This document shows positions 8,192 through 19,474 of a stretch of DNA of 64,000 bases, piece by piece. The translations under genes and the position numbers were made by a program. Position 1 is the first letter of the stretch. Every line of letters begins with the position of its first letter. The notes beneath the pieces were generated by a model. That model was not told the DNA's origin and did no database searches. It saw only the letters and a program-made list of their open reading frames with translations. Source of the stretch: Curtobacterium pusillum (GTDB taxonomy: Bacteria > Actinomycetota > Actinomycetes > Actinomycetales > Microbacteriaceae). The DNA lies in the NCBI RefSeq assembly GCF_007673235.1, contig NZ_VDZH01000004.1:310001-374000 (forward strand), read 5' to 3'.

Positions 8192-9124
8192 TCAGACGGT
8201 CGCGTCCGGAGCCCGGTGCGCGCTGTCCAGCCGCGCGATCCGGACGAGCGCCGCGCGCTCCGTCCCCGGTTGGTGACCGAGCACGGCACCGATGCCGTCG
8301 AGCACGAGGCCCGCTGTCCGCTGCACCGGGAACTCGACCGGCCCCACCGCCGGCGTCCGCAGCCGGAGCATCGAGCGGTGCCGCGGGTCGAGCGACGCGA
8401 CCGCACCACCGAAGAGCGCGCGGTACCCGGGCCGCAGCATGTACGCGAGCGGCGGGTCCTTGATGAAGCGGACGACGTCCAGCGTGCGCGCGGTCACGGC
8501 GAGTTCCCCGCGGTCGAGGTACCCGTTCATCTGCTCGCGGAGCTCGGCGTCCGACTCCGGTGCATCTGCCACGCCCATGAGCCGCCCGGCGATCGCCCAC
8601 TCGCGGACGTAGGCGTCGGCGCCGCCCGGGATGGGTTCGCCCCAGAGCTGGGCGCTGCGGAGGAAGGCATCGGTGAAGGCGAGGTGCACCCACCGCGCGA
8701 GGTCCGGGTCGTTCGCGGCGTACGGCTTCGTCACCCCGTGGCCGTCGACGTACTCCCCGCGGACCCGCTCGTGCAGCTTCCGCACCCAGGCACTCGCTCC
8801 GTCGGCAGCCGCGGTGTCACCGTGCGACACCGTGTAGATCCACCGGATCGTGCCGGCGAGGCGTCCGAACGGGTCCTCGCGGTACCGGGAGTGGTCGGCG
8901 ACCCCGGCGAGCGCCCCGGGGTGCAGTGCCTGGACGAGCAGCGCGCGGACCCCGGCGAGGATCGTCTGTCGGCCGCCGTGCACCGACCAGGTGGCGGAAC
9001 CGGGGCCGAAGTAGCCGGCGTCGGTGCCCTGTTCGAGCTCGTCGATCCAGGCCGGGCGCTCCGTGGCGCCCCCGGTGAACGTGTCGTTGAGACGGGAGCG
9101 GAAGGCATCGGTGACGGACGGCAT
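8192..9124 (-). CDS. DUF2236 (MpaB/latex-clearing-protein-like) oxygenase family protein
   Basis: A 310-aa protein with the DUF2236 pattern: WSVHGGRQTILAGVRALLVQ near residue 46, HPGALAGVADHSRYREDPFGR soon after, and REWAIAGRLMG in the middle. Some family members are haem b oxygenases (latex-clearing protein, MpaB), with conserved Arg/His residues in these helices. The substrate here is unknown. ATG at 9124 is chosen because the upstream in-frame sequence runs antisense through the promoter and start of the acyl-CoA ligase gene. The stop directly abuts the 44-bp palindrome. Confidence 0.85.
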   Translation of the reverse strand: MPSVTDAFRSRLNDTFTGGATERPAWIDELEQGTDAGYFGPGSATWSVHGGRQTILAGVRALLVQALHPGALAGVADHSRYREDPFGRLAGTIRWIYTVSHGDTAAADGASAWVRKLHERVRGEYVDGHGVTKPYAANDPDLARWVHLAFTDAFLRSAQLWGEPIPGGADAYVREWAIAGRLMGVADAPESDAELREQMNGYLDRGELAVTARTLDVVRFIKDPPLAYMLRPGYRALFGGAVASLDPRHRSMLRLRTPAVGPVEFPVQRTAGLVLDGIGAVLGHQPGTERAALVRIARLDSAHRAPDATV

Positions 9125-9209
9125 GCGGTCATCGTCCGTCCTGCCCCTGACAACACGCCCTGACCGTGCGCCGGACGGTCGGCACGGACGGCCCGCTAGG
9201 TTGGGACCC

Positions 9210-10892
9210 GTGAGCATCGACACGCCTCGTCCCTGGCTTGCCTCGTACGCCCCGGGGGTCCCGCCCGACATCGAGGAGCCCACGGGTTCCCTCTCCGACA
9301 TCGTGGAGGAGTCCGCCAGGCGCTTCCCGAAGCAGGTCGCGCTGGAGTTCTTCAAGCGCACCACGAGCTACGCGGAGCTGCAGGAGCAGATCGGCCGCGC
9401 GGCGAACGGGCTGCGGAAGCTCGGGGTCACGGCCGGTGACCGGGTGGCGATCGTCCTGCCGAACTGCCCGCAGCACATCGTCGCCTTCTACGCCGTGCTC
9501 CGGCTCGGGGCGATCGTCGTCGAGCACAACCCGCTGTACACGCCGCGGGAGCTCCGCCACCAGTTCGAGGACCACGGCGCGAAGGTCGCGATCGCGTGGG
9601 ACAAGTCCGTCGCGACGCTGCAGGACTTCCCCGCCGACGTGAAGCTCGACGCGATCGTCTCGGTCGACCTCACCCGGGCGATGCCCCGCGGCACCCGGAT
9701 CGCCCTGTCGCTGCCCGTCGCCAAGGCCCGCGAGTCCCGCGCCAAGCTGACGACGAAGGTGCGTGGGACGACGAAGTGGGACGACCTCGTGTCGAACCGG
9801 AAGCTGTCGAAGCGGCACCCGCGCCCGACGACGGACGACGTCGCGCTCATCCAGTACACGTCCGGCACGACCGGTGTCCCGAAGGGTGCCGTGCTGACGC
9901 ACCGGAACCTGATCGCGAACGCGGCCCAGGCTCGGGCCTGGGTGCCGCAGATCCGCCGCGGCGACAACGTCGTGTACGCGGTGCTGCCGATGTTCCACGC
10001 GTACGGCCTGACGCTGTGCCTGACCTTCGCGATGAGCATGGCCTCGCGCCTGGTGCTCTTCCCGGCGTTCGACCCGGCGCTCGTCCTCGCGGCGATGAAG
10101 AAGCACCCGCCGACGTTCCTGCCGGCCGTGCCCCCGATCTACGCTCGGCTGCAGCACGCCGCGGACTCGGCGAAGGTGTCGCTCGAGGGCATCGAGATCG
10201 GGATCTCGGGCGCCATGCCGCTGTCGGCCGACGTCGTCGAACCGTGGGAGGCCCGCACCGGCGGCTACCTCGTCGAGGGCTACGGCCTGTCGGAGTGCTC
10301 CCCCGTGCTGATGGCGAACCCGGTCTCCCCCGACCGCCGGCTCGGTTCGATCGGGCTGCCGCTGTCCTCCACCGAGGCACGGGTGGCCGACCCGGACGAC
10401 CCGACGAAGGTGCTCGGCACCGACGAGCCCGGCGAGCTCCAGGTGCGCGGTCCCCAGGTGTTCCGCGGGTACTGGGGCAAGGCGGAGGCGACCGACGAGG
10501 TCTTCACCTCCGACGGCTGGTTCCGCACCGGCGACGTCGTGGCGATCGGCGCCGACGGGTACGTCCGGATCGTCGACCGCCTCAAGGAACTCATCATCAC
10601 GGGCGGCTTCAACGTCTCCCCCTCCGAGGTCGAGGACGCCCTCCTCAAGCACCCCAGCGTCAAGGAGGTCGCGGTCGTCGGCATCACGCAGGCCGGCAAC
10701 GAGCAGGTCGTCGCCGCCGTGGTGCCGAAGGACTCGGCGACCTTCGACGCGGACGCGCTCCGGGCCTGGTCGCGGGACCACCTGGCGGCCTACAAGGTGC
10801 CGCGCCGGGTCGTCGTGGTGCAGGACCTGCCCCGCTCGATGATCGGCAAGGTGCTGCGGCGGAAGGTGCGCGACCAGATCATCGGCGACTAG
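9210..10892 (+). CDS. Long-chain fatty acid-CoA ligase (AMP-forming)
   Basis: A 560-aa acyl-adenylate-forming enzyme that activates a fatty acid with ATP and joins it to CoA. The P-loop YTSGTTGVPKGAVLTH lies at about residues 216-231. Next come YLVEGYGLSECSPV, the hinge-region GWFRTGDVV, IITGGFNVSPSEVEDAL, and the C-terminal catalytic lysine in IGKVLRR (about 547), all in FadD order. The GTG start at 9210 lies 7 nt after a TAGGTT box (9197-9202), so the mRNA is probably leaderless. The 3' end overlaps the convergent EamA gene by 14 bp. Acyl chain length cannot be inferred. Confidence 0.93.
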   Translation: MSIDTPRPWLASYAPGVPPDIEEPTGSLSDIVEESARRFPKQVALEFFKRTTSYAELQEQIGRAANGLRKLGVTAGDRVAIVLPNCPQHIVAFYAVLRLGAIVVEHNPLYTPRELRHQFEDHGAKVAIAWDKSVATLQDFPADVKLDAIVSVDLTRAMPRGTRIALSLPVAKARESRAKLTTKVRGTTKWDDLVSNRKLSKRHPRPTTDDVALIQYTSGTTGVPKGAVLTHRNLIANAAQARAWVPQIRRGDNVVYAVLPMFHAYGLTLCLTFAMSMASRLVLFPAFDPALVLAAMKKHPPTFLPAVPPIYARLQHAADSAKVSLEGIEIGISGAMPLSADVVEPWEARTGGYLVEGYGLSECSPVLMANPVSPDRRLGSIGLPLSSTEARVADPDDPTKVLGTDEPGELQVRGPQVFRGYWGKAEATDEVFTSDGWFRTGDVVAIGADGYVRIVDRLKELIITGGFNVSPSEVEDALLKHPSVKEVAVVGITQAGNEQVVAAVVPKDSATFDADALRAWSRDHLAAYKVPRRVVVVQDLPRSMIGKVLRRKVRDQIIGD

Positions 10893-11856
10893 CCGTCCCC
10901 CGCCGTGGCGGCACGGCCAGGACCGCCAACCCGACGACCACCAGCCCGATGCCGACCCACCCGCCGGCACCGAGGTGCTCGCCCACCACCAACACGGCGA
11001 GCACCGCGGCCACGACGGGCTCGAGCAACGAGAGCAGCGTCGCGACCGAGGCGCTCACGGACCGCAGCCCGACCGCGTACAGCGAGTGCCCGAGCACCGT
11101 CGGCACGAGCGCCAGGTACACGAACACCGGCCAGTTCGACGCGACCCCGAGCGACGCCTGCCCGCCCACGACGGCGAGGACCACGAGCGGGACCGCCGCG
11201 AGGCCGAACACCGCGCCCACGAGCCCACGCTCGCCCGGCAGGGACGCACGATCCGCCACGGACGCGCCACCCGGCAGCGCGACCGGAGCGGACACCGCGT
11301 GCATGCCCCGCGCGACCGCCCACGAGTACGACGCGTAGGTCAGGCCCGCCAGCAGCGCGCTCCCGAGGCCGAGCACGAGGGAGCCTCCTGGTCCGGAGCC
11401 CTCCGACCGCGCGAGCGTCACGACGACCATGCCGACCACGCTGACCAGGGTGGCGACGACCCACCGACGTGTGACGCGCCTCCCGTCCGCCGCCCACTCG
11501 ATGAGTCCCGCGAACACGGGAGACGACCCGATGGCCACGGTCGTGCCCAGCGCGACGCCCGCGTCGGCGAGGGCCGCGTAGAACGCGACCGCGTAGACGA
11601 CGAGCGAGGCCGCGCCGAGCAGGACCCAGCGCCGGGCCGCCGGGTCGGCCACCGCGCGGAGCGTGCCACTGCCCGCACCGAGGGCGAGCACAATCCCACC
11701 GAGTCCGAACGTCACCGCACCGAAGACGAAGGCCGGCACGCCCGGCGCGAAGTGCGTCGCGGTCCCTGTGGTCCCCCAGACGGCAGCGGCGACGACGACC
11801 GCGGCGATCCCGCCGACCGGCCTGGAGGCACGGCTCGCGTCCGCCCCGCCGGTCAC
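10879..11856 (-). CDS. EamA/DMT superfamily transporter
   Basis: A 325-aa membrane protein with ten predicted helices in two EamA halves. The second half shows [37 protein letters not shown], split over the typical helix 8-9 region. DMT exporters of this type move amino acids or other metabolites out of the cell; the substrate is not known. The start overlaps the stop of the upstream APC permease (ATGA, 11853-11856), so the pair is co-transcribed. Near the N terminus (11822-11833) the DNA carries CTGGAGGCACGG, a half-site of the intergenic palindrome family inside coding sequence. Confidence 0.92.
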   Translation of the reverse strand: MTGGADASRASRPVGGIAAVVVAAAVWGTTGTATHFAPGVPAFVFGAVTFGLGGIVLALGAGSGTLRAVADPAARRWVLLGAASLVVYAVAFYAALADAGVALGTTVAIGSSPVFAGLIEWAADGRRVTRRWVVATLVSVVGMVVVTLARSEGSGPGGSLVLGLGSALLAGLTYASYSWAVARGMHAVSAPVALPGGASVADRASLPGERGLVGAVFGLAAVPLVVLAVVGGQASLGVASNWPVFVYLALVPTVLGHSLYAVGLRSVSASVATLLSLLEPVVAAVLAVLVVGEHLGAGGWVGIGLVVVGLAVLAVPPRRGTASRR

Positions 11857-13838
11857 GACACGTGGACGCTCGGTCGGCGGTTCACGTCGGGTTCGGCTTC
11901 GCGGAGGACCTCACGGGTGACCGGGGCGACGTCGCCGGCACCCGTGAACACGAAGCGGATCGCGTTCCGGATCGGGCTGCCCTCGTTCCACTCGAAGTAG
12001 ATGCTCGGGACGACGCCGGCGATGTCCCGGATCGCCAGGAGGGTCGAGGCGATGGTGTTCGGCACGTTGCCGGAACGGACCTTGAGCACGCGGTGGCCGT
12101 GGATGACGTGTCCCTCGACGACGAGGTCCTCCTCGAAGTCGGAGGAGTCGGCGGGCAGCACCTCGAGGAACATCGTCGGCACACGGGCGGGGATGCCGGA
12201 GTCGCGGCGTTCCTCGCGGCCCTTCGAGCGGTACGCCTCGGCCGTGCCGGCACCCGGCTCGTTCGCGATGATGCAGACGGAGCTGAACTGGTCGGCGTCG
12301 GCCTCGATGAACTGCCGTGCGGTGGCGTCCAGCTCGATCGACGACGCGCGGAGCTCGAACGACCGGCGGACACGGGAGACCAGGGACACCACGACGATCG
12401 CGATGATGAAGATCGCTGCGATCCGGACGCCGTCCGGCCGCTCGATGACGTTCGCGATGGTCGTGTAGACGAACACGACCGTGATGATCCCGAAGCCGAT
12501 GGTGCGCTTCTTCTGCTGCTTGCGCCGGGCCGACAGGGTCACCGCAACGGCAGCGCTCGTGATGAGGACGAGCACGCCGGTGGCGTAGGCGCCGCCCTGC
12601 GCGTCGACGTTCGCCTGGAAGACGATCGTGATGAGGAAGGCGATGAGCGTGAAGATGATGACGAGCGGTCGGGTCGCCCGAGCCCACTGCGGTGCCATGC
12701 CGTAGCGGGGCAGGAAACGGGGCACGAGGTTGAGCAGGCCGGCCATCGCGCTCGCGCCGGCGAACCACAGGATCGCGACGGTCGAGAAGTCGTAGACGGA
12801 GCCGAACACGCCACCGAGGTACTCGTGCGCGAGGTACGCCAACGCTCGACCGTTCGCCCCACCGCCCGGCTGGAACTCGTGCTGCGGGATGAGGAAGGTC
12901 GTCACGATCGACGAGGTGATGAGGAACGAGCTCATGATCACCGCGGCGACGGTCAGCAGGCGCTTCGTACCGCGGATCCGGCCCTCCGGTCGGGCACTCG
13001 TGTCGTCGGACGCGTCACCGCGCACCTGCGGCATGACCGCGACGCCGGTCTCGAACCCGGACAGGCCCAGCGCGAGCTTCGGGAAGACGACGAGGGCGAT
13101 GCCGATCATCACGAGCGGGTTGCTGTGCTGCGCCGTGAGGCCGCCCCACCAGTCGCTCGCCACCATCGGGTGCTCGAACACGTGCCAGAGGGCGACCACG
13201 ACGACGATCGCGTTGAGGGCGAGGAACACCCCGACGAGCGCCACCGCGATGCCGATCGCCTCCTTGAACCCGCGGAGGAACACGATGCCGAGCAGGAGCA
13301 GCAGCGCGAGGGTGAGGGGCACCGGGATCTGGGTGAACCAGTGCGGCGTGTACGGGTTCTCCGCGATGTGCGCCGTGGCGTCCGCCGCCGACAGGGTCAT
13401 CGTGATCATGAAGTCCGTCACGGCGAACCCGAGCAGCACGAGCACGAAGAGCTTCCCGGCCCACCAGGGCAGGAGCTTCTCGAGCATCATGATCGACCCG
13501 GCGCCCCGGAAGCTGTCCTGGGCCACCCGGCGGTACACGGGCAGGGCCCCGAACAGCGTGACGAGCACGAGGACGATCGTCGCGATCGGCGAGAGGAGCC
13601 CGGCGGCCAGGGCGGCGATCGCGGGCTGGTACCCGAGCGTCGAGAAGTAGTCGACGCCGGTCAGGCACATCACCCGCCACCACGAGTGGGTCTTCTCGAC
13701 CTCGACCTGGTGGGGTCCCTGGTGGGAGGCACCCTGGTCGGATCCCTGCAGCATCCAGCGGCGCACCCGGGTGGAGCGGTCGGGGGACGGCTCGGTCGCG
13801 TCGCGTTCCGCGGCCCGCTCGGAGTCAGTCGCGGTCAC
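11853..13838 (-). CDS. APC family amino acid/polyamine permease
   Basis: A 661-aa permease. After a polar N terminus (about 1-60) come about 12 helices starting at [20 protein letters not shown], then a cytosolic tail of about 150 residues with [15 protein letters not shown]. That layout is typical of the long APC permeases of Actinobacteria. The substrate is not predictable. The GTG start at 13838 is supported by a TACGAT box 7 nt upstream (13846-13851), meaning a probable leaderless mRNA. An internal ATG at 13754 is less likely. It is co-transcribed with the EamA exporter by an ATGA overlap. Confidence 0.88.
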   Translation of the reverse strand: MTATDSERAAERDATEPSPDRSTRVRRWMLQGSDQGASHQGPHQVEVEKTHSWWRVMCLTGVDYFSTLGYQPAIAALAAGLLSPIATIVLVLVTLFGALPVYRRVAQDSFRGAGSIMMLEKLLPWWAGKLFVLVLLGFAVTDFMITMTLSAADATAHIAENPYTPHWFTQIPVPLTLALLLLLGIVFLRGFKEAIGIAVALVGVFLALNAIVVVVALWHVFEHPMVASDWWGGLTAQHSNPLVMIGIALVVFPKLALGLSGFETGVAVMPQVRGDASDDTSARPEGRIRGTKRLLTVAAVIMSSFLITSSIVTTFLIPQHEFQPGGGANGRALAYLAHEYLGGVFGSVYDFSTVAILWFAGASAMAGLLNLVPRFLPRYGMAPQWARATRPLVIIFTLIAFLITIVFQANVDAQGGAYATGVLVLITSAAVAVTLSARRKQQKKRTIGFGIITVVFVYTTIANVIERPDGVRIAAIFIIAIVVVSLVSRVRRSFELRASSIELDATARQFIEADADQFSSVCIIANEPGAGTAEAYRSKGREERRDSGIPARVPTMFLEVLPADSSDFEEDLVVEGHVIHGHRVLKVRSGNVPNTIASTLLAIRDIAGVVPSIYFEWNEGSPIRNAIRFVFTGAGDVAPVTREVLREAEPDVNRRPSVHVS

Positions 13839-13858
13839 GGAGACGATCGTAGGCCGTC

Positions 13859-14140
13859 TCAGCGCCGTGGTCTCGCGATCACCGCGGCGACACCGGCCAC
13901 CACGAGCAGGACCCCGGCAGCCAGGCAGGCACCGAGCAGGAGTGTCGTCGGGTCGACGTCGAACCACGGCAGGGCGGTCACGGCCATCGCCGCGGCGAAG
14001 ACCAGGAGCACGACGCCCCAGAAGATCGTGCCGAAGCGCGGGGTGCGACGTGGGCCGGGCGCCGGGGCGGTCTCGCCCATCGGGGCGGTCTCGCCCATCG
14101 GGGTGGTCTGGTCGACCGGGGTGGTCTCGTCGTTCGTCAT
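13859..14140 (-). CDS. Small two-helix membrane protein
   Basis: A 93-aa protein. The N-terminal third is acidic/Thr-rich with the repeat MGETAP twice. Then come two hydrophobic helices (about 38-58 and 65-88) ending in ARPRR. No family is recognised. It lies 11 bp after the stop of the PspC protein on the same strand and is followed after 20 bp by the APC gene's start. It is therefore probably the last gene of the PspC envelope-stress transcript. Codon use and the paired helices support a real gene. Confidence 0.7.
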   Translation of the reverse strand: MTNDETTPVDQTTPMGETAPMGETAPAPGPRRTPRFGTIFWGVVLLVFAAAMAVTALPWFDVDPTTLLLGACLAAGVLLVVAGVAAVIARPRR

Positions 14141-14151
14141 CGTCTCGTTCC

Positions 14152-15486
<1,335 letters not shown>

Positions 15487-15599
15487 GGCCACCAGCATCG
15501 TGGCAGCCGACGACGGGCACCATCGGGGTTCACCCTGATCGTCCCCTGATCACGACCCCGTGCCGCCGATCGGTGGACCCGGGGTGCCAGGATTGGCCC

Positions 15600-16856
15600 A
15601 TGCCGACCGCCACGATGTCCCGCCCGGCCCTCCGGGTCGTCGGCGGCGTCTGCGGCGGCTTCGCTGCCCACACCGGGCTGCCGGTGGGCGCGGTGCGGCT
15701 GGTGACCGCGGTGCTCGCCGTGTGCGGCGGCGCCGGGGTCCTGCTCTACGCCTGGCTCTGGGCGACGACGCCGAGCCAGGGTCCGGCGACGCCGACGTCC
15801 CTCAAGGCGATGCTCACCCGGCCGTCCACCGAGGGCGACTCCGACGCCGACCGGCACGCACGCCGAGCACCGGTCGTGGAGATCCTGCTCGGCATCGCCC
15901 TGCTCGCGGCCGGCGGAGCGATGGTCGCCGCCCGCCTGGGCGTCGACGTCCCGCTCGAGTTCGTCGTGCCCGGGATCGTCGTCGCGACGGGCGCAGCCCT
16001 GGCGTGGCGGCAGCTCGACGCGCTCCGCAACGTCCGCTCCGCCGGGTCCTCGGCCCTCGTCGTCCGGGCGCTCGGCGCGCTGGTGCTCGTCGCGCTCGGC
16101 ATCCTGCTCTTCTTCACGTCGAGCACCCACCCGAACGTGTGGACCGTGCTCACCGCGGCGGCCGCCGTGCTGCTCGGCGTCGCCGTCGTGGTCGCCCCGT
16201 GGGTCGTCCGACTCGTCCGCGACCTGGCCGAGGAGCGCGCCGCCCGGGTCCGTGACGTCGAACGGGCCGAGATGGCTGCGCACCTCCACGACTCCGTGCT
16301 GCAGACGCTCGCGCTCATCCAGCAGCGGGCCGAACCGGGCTCCGACGCCGCCCGGCTCGCACGCGCCCAGGAACGGGAGCTCCGGTCGTGGCTCTTCACC
16401 GAGCAGGCGGAGTCGGCGAGCGACCTCGGCGCCCAGCTCCGCGCGGTCGCCGCCGAGGTCGAGACGGAGTACCCGGCGCGCGTCGAGGTGATCGCGATCG
16501 GACCCGCCCGTACCGACCTGCCCGAGGGGCTGGTCGCCGCCGCACGCGAGGCCGTGCGCAACGCCGCCCGGCACGCCGGCGGCGCCGTCAGCGTGTACGC
16601 CGAGACCGCGCGGGACCGGGTCGAGGTCAGCATCGGCGACCGCGGGCCGGGCTTCGACGTGGACACGATCCCCGAGGGCCGGTACGGCGTCCGCGAGTCG
16701 ATCGTCGGTCGGATGGACCGGATCGGCGGCACGGCGACCATCGGACCGGGGCCGGGTCGTACCGGGACCGAGGTCCGGCTCACGCTGCCGCTCCGCGCTG
16801 ACGACCACCCACCCGTGGGCCCCGCCGACGGTCGACCGACGAAGGAGTCCTCGTGA
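15600..16856 (+). CDS. PspC-domain sensor histidine kinase (LiaS-like)
   Basis: A 418-aa membrane kinase. It starts with a PspC domain (ALRVVGGVCGGFAAHTGLPV, residues 10-29). Four further helices follow, then a HisKA_3 dimerisation segment with the phospho-acceptor H230 in AHLHDSVLQTL, and an ATPase domain with EAVRNAARHAGG (N box), SIGDRGPGFD (G1) and GYGVRES-like G2. This is the NarL-group kinase architecture in which PspC replaces a normal sensor domain. A CAGGAT box ends 6 nt before the ATG, a weak hint of a leaderless mRNA. The stop overlaps the regulator's GTG start (16853-16856), so the two form one system. Confidence 0.92.
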   Translation: MPTATMSRPALRVVGGVCGGFAAHTGLPVGAVRLVTAVLAVCGGAGVLLYAWLWATTPSQGPATPTSLKAMLTRPSTEGDSDADRHARRAPVVEILLGIALLAAGGAMVAARLGVDVPLEFVVPGIVVATGAALAWRQLDALRNVRSAGSSALVVRALGALVLVALGILLFFTSSTHPNVWTVLTAAAAVLLGVAVVVAPWVVRLVRDLAEERAARVRDVERAEMAAHLHDSVLQTLALIQQRAEPGSDAARLARAQERELRSWLFTEQAESASDLGAQLRAVAAEVETEYPARVEVIAIGPARTDLPEGLVAAAREAVRNAARHAGGAVSVYAETARDRVEVSIGDRGPGFDVDTIPEGRYGVRESIVGRMDRIGGTATIGPGPGRTGTEVRLTLPLRADDHPPVGPADGRPTKESS

Positions 16857-17533
16857 CCGACGCCACCCCGCACCCGCAACCCGGACCGCTGACGGTCGCC
16901 ATCGTCGACGACCACTCCATCTTCCGAGCCGGCGTGCGTGCCGGACTGCCACCGCGCCTCCAGGTCGTCGGTGAAGCGGCCACCGTCGACGAGGCGGTCG
17001 ACCTCGTCGCGGCGACCGCCCCGCGAGTGGTCCTGCTCGACGTGCACCTGCCCGGCGGAGCCGGGGGCGGCGGTGCCGAGGTGATCACCCGGTCCGCACC
17101 CGACCACCCTGGGACGCGGTTCCTCGCGCTGAGCGTCTCGGACGCGGCGGACGACGTGGTCCGCGTGATCCGGGCCGGCGCCCGCGGCTACATCACGAAG
17201 AGCTCCTCGGAAACCGACGTCGCCGAGGCGATCGACCGTGTCGCCGAGGGTGACGCGGTGTTCTCCCCGCGGCTGGCCGGCTTCGTGCTCGACGCGTTCG
17301 GTGCGGTGAGCGGCGAGACCGCACAGGTCGACACGGAACTCGACCGCCTGTCCGCACGCGAGCAGGAGGTGATGCGGCTGATCGCCCGCGGGTACGCGTA
17401 CAAGGAGGTCGCGGGCGACCTGTTCATCTCGGTCAAGACCGTGGAGACCCACGTGTCGAAGGTGCTGCGGAAGCTGCAGCTCTCGAACCGCCACGAGCTG
17501 ACCGCGTGGGCACTCCGCCGGAAACTGCTCTGA
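16853..17533 (+). CDS. LuxR/NarL-type response regulator (LiaR-like)
   Basis: A 226-aa regulator. The receiver domain has the acidic pair in VAIVDDHSIFR, the phospho-acceptor D63 in LLDVHLPGG, and the lysine in GYITKSS. The LuxR helix-turn-helix fills about 160-222 (LSAREQEVMRLIARGYAYKEVA, then VKTVETHVSKVLRKL). The GTG start at 16853 has a ribosome site (AAGGAG, 16842-16847). It most likely receives phosphate from the adjacent PspC kinase and may control the divergent pspC gene across the 113-bp intergenic region. Its DNA at 16952-16963 matches the palindrome half-site, here in conserved receiver sequence and probably by chance. Confidence 0.94.
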   Translation: MTDATPHPQPGPLTVAIVDDHSIFRAGVRAGLPPRLQVVGEAATVDEAVDLVAATAPRVVLLDVHLPGGAGGGGAEVITRSAPDHPGTRFLALSVSDAADDVVRVIRAGARGYITKSSSETDVAEAIDRVAEGDAVFSPRLAGFVLDAFGAVSGETAQVDTELDRLSAREQEVMRLIARGYAYKEVAGDLFISVKTVETHVSKVLRKLQLSNRHELTAWALRRKLL

Positions 17534-17545
17534 CCCGTTCCGTCC

Positions 17546-18394
17546 CTACTTCGCGCTGATGCGCGTGTACTTGTTGACCGCCCACGGCACGAAGACGACG
17601 AGCATCACGGCGATGCCGATGAGGACCGTCAGGATCGGGTGCTGCATCGTCCAGATGTCCGGCACGGGTGCCGATCCGACGTTGCCGAACAGCTCTCGCG
17701 CGGCCTGCACGAGCGACGACACCGGGTTCCACTCAGCGAAGACCCGCAGGACCAGCGGCAGGGTGTCGCTCGGCACGAACGCGTTCGAGATGAACGTCAG
17801 CGGGAACAGGATCATGAACGAGGCGTTGTTGATCACCTCGGGCGTCTTCACGCTCATGCCGAGCAGGGCCATCACCCAGCTGAACGCGTAGCTGAACAGC
17901 AGCAGCAATCCGATGCCCGCGAGGAACTCCAGCGGCGACGAGTTCACGCGCCACCCGATCGCGAGGCCGGTGAGCATCATGATCGCCATCGAGATCCCGT
18001 TGAGCGCGAGGTCCGAGTTCGTCCGGCCGACCAGTACCGCGGACGCCGACATCGGCAGGGTGCGGAAGCGGTCGATCAGCCCCTCCTTGAGGTCCTGCGC
18101 CATGGCGGACCCGGAGAACGTCGCACCGAACACGACGGTCTGGGCGAAGATCCCGGCCATCAGGAACTGCGTGTAGTCCGTGCCCTCGACCGCGATCGCG
18201 CCGCCGTAGACCTGGCTGAACAGCAGGACGAACATGATCGGCTGCAGGACGGCGAACACGAGCATGTCCGGCGAACGCTTGATCTTGGTGAGGTTCCGCT
18301 TCGTGACGGTCCAGCCGTCCTCGAACCAGACCGCGGCGGGCGAGGTGACGACGACCGGCAGCTGCCGACCGAGCGCCGTGGTGGTGGCGCTCAT
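17546..18394 (-). CDS. ABC-2 type permease (DrrB-like)
   Basis: A 282-aa membrane subunit with six helices. VFAVLQPIMFVLLFSQVYGG near residue 45 and the late LPLVLRVFAEWNPVSSLVQAAREL are typical of the daunorubicin-resistance DrrB group. It overlaps the ATPase gene by ATGA (18391-18394), giving a two-gene exporter operon. The family exports drugs, lipids or antibiotics; the cargo is unknown. It ends 12 bp from the end of the convergent response regulator gene with no obvious terminator between them. Confidence 0.93.
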   Translation of the reverse strand: MSATTTALGRQLPVVVTSPAAVWFEDGWTVTKRNLTKIKRSPDMLVFAVLQPIMFVLLFSQVYGGAIAVEGTDYTQFLMAGIFAQTVVFGATFSGSAMAQDLKEGLIDRFRTLPMSASAVLVGRTNSDLALNGISMAIMMLTGLAIGWRVNSSPLEFLAGIGLLLLFSYAFSWVMALLGMSVKTPEVINNASFMILFPLTFISNAFVPSDTLPLVLRVFAEWNPVSSLVQAARELFGNVGSAPVPDIWTMQHPILTVLIGIAVMLVVFVPWAVNKYTRISAK

Positions 18395-19419
18395 CGTGCC
18401 GTCTCCTTCTGCTTGTCCTGCTTGCGCTTCGTTCCCTTCGAGACGGTGTCGTCCGGATCGCCGTCGTCGTCGGTCGCGGCGTGCCCGGTGAGCCGGAGGA
18501 ACACGTCGTCCAGGGTCGGTCGACGCATGCCGGCGTCGTGGAGCTCGATGCCCGCTTCGCCCAGGTCGGCCAGGACACGCTGGAGCGCCGACGGGCCGGC
18601 GTCGACCGCGACGGCTCGGGTGCGGCCGTCGCCGGAGACCTCGACGTCGCCGGTGCCGTACCGCCGCAGCACGGTCGTCGCGGCGTCACCGTCGGTCTGG
18701 TCGACCAGCGTCACGACGACGCGGTGTCCGCCGACCTGCGCCTTGAGGTGGTCGGAGGTGCCCTCGGCGATGACGGTCCCGCCGTCGATCACCGCGATGT
18801 CGTCGGCGAGCTGGTCGGCTTCCTCCAGGTACTGCGTGGTGAGCAGTACAGTCGTGCCGTCGGCCACGAGGCCCTCGATGATGCCCCAGAGCGCCAACCG
18901 GCTGCGAGGGTCGAGCCCCGTGGTGGGTTCGTCGAGGAACAGCACGCGGGGGTTCATCACGAGGGCGCCGGCGAGGTCGATCCGTCGGCGCATGCCCCCG
19001 GAGAACCCCTTCACCGGACGGTCGCCGGCTTCCGACAGGTCGAACACGTCGATGAGCTCACGTGCTCGGTCCCGGGCCGTGCGGCGGCCCAGGTGGTACA
19101 GCCGGCCGATCATCTCGAGGTTCTCGAACCCCGTGAGGTTCTCGTCGACCGCGGCGTACTGGCCGGAGACCCCGATCGACCGGCGAGTGGCCTGCGGGTC
19201 CGCGATGACGTCGATCCCGTCGATGGTCGCGGTGCCGGCGTCCGGCGTGATGAGGGTGGTCAGGACCTTGACGGTCGTGGTCTTGCCGGCACCGTTCGGC
19301 CCGAGCAGCGCCTTCACGGTGCCCTGCGGGACGGAGAGGTCGAGTCCCGCGAGTGCGTGGACCGGCCCGGACTTCGAACGGTAGGTCTTCGTCAGCCCGG
19401 AGGCTTCGATGATGGCCAT
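18391..19419 (-). CDS. ABC transporter ATP-binding protein (DrrA-like)
   Basis: A 342-aa ATPase. Walker A is GPNGAGKT (about 39-46), the signature FSGGMRRR lies near 140, Walker B is VLFLDEPT near 160, and there is a switch region LLTTQYLEEADQLAD. The C-terminal DrrA-type extension ends in a Lys-rich KGTKRKQDKQKE tail. The ATG at 19419 has a ribosome site (AAAGGAG). It drives the DrrB-like permease next to it, probably for drug or lipid export. Placement beside the envelope-stress system suggests a link, but no shared promoter can be shown. Confidence 0.94.
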   Translation of the reverse strand: MAIIEASGLTKTYRSKSGPVHALAGLDLSVPQGTVKALLGPNGAGKTTTVKVLTTLITPDAGTATIDGIDVIADPQATRRSIGVSGQYAAVDENLTGFENLEMIGRLYHLGRRTARDRARELIDVFDLSEAGDRPVKGFSGGMRRRIDLAGALVMNPRVLFLDEPTTGLDPRSRLALWGIIEGLVADGTTVLLTTQYLEEADQLADDIAVIDGGTVIAEGTSDHLKAQVGGHRVVVTLVDQTDGDAATTVLRRYGTGDVEVSGDGRTRAVAVDAGPSALQRVLADLGEAGIELHDAGMRRPTLDDVFLRLTGHAATDDDGDPDDTVSKGTKRKQDKQKETAR

Positions 19420-19474
19420 GTCGCTCCTTTGTCGACCAGGAGAATGTCAGTAGGTCGGTCGGAGCTCTGACGCG

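Noticed and set aside
16952..16963. Palindrome half-site in the response regulator as an inserted element
   Set aside because: It codes for PPRLQVVG in the conserved receiver region at the normal alignment length, so it is more likely chance than insertion.
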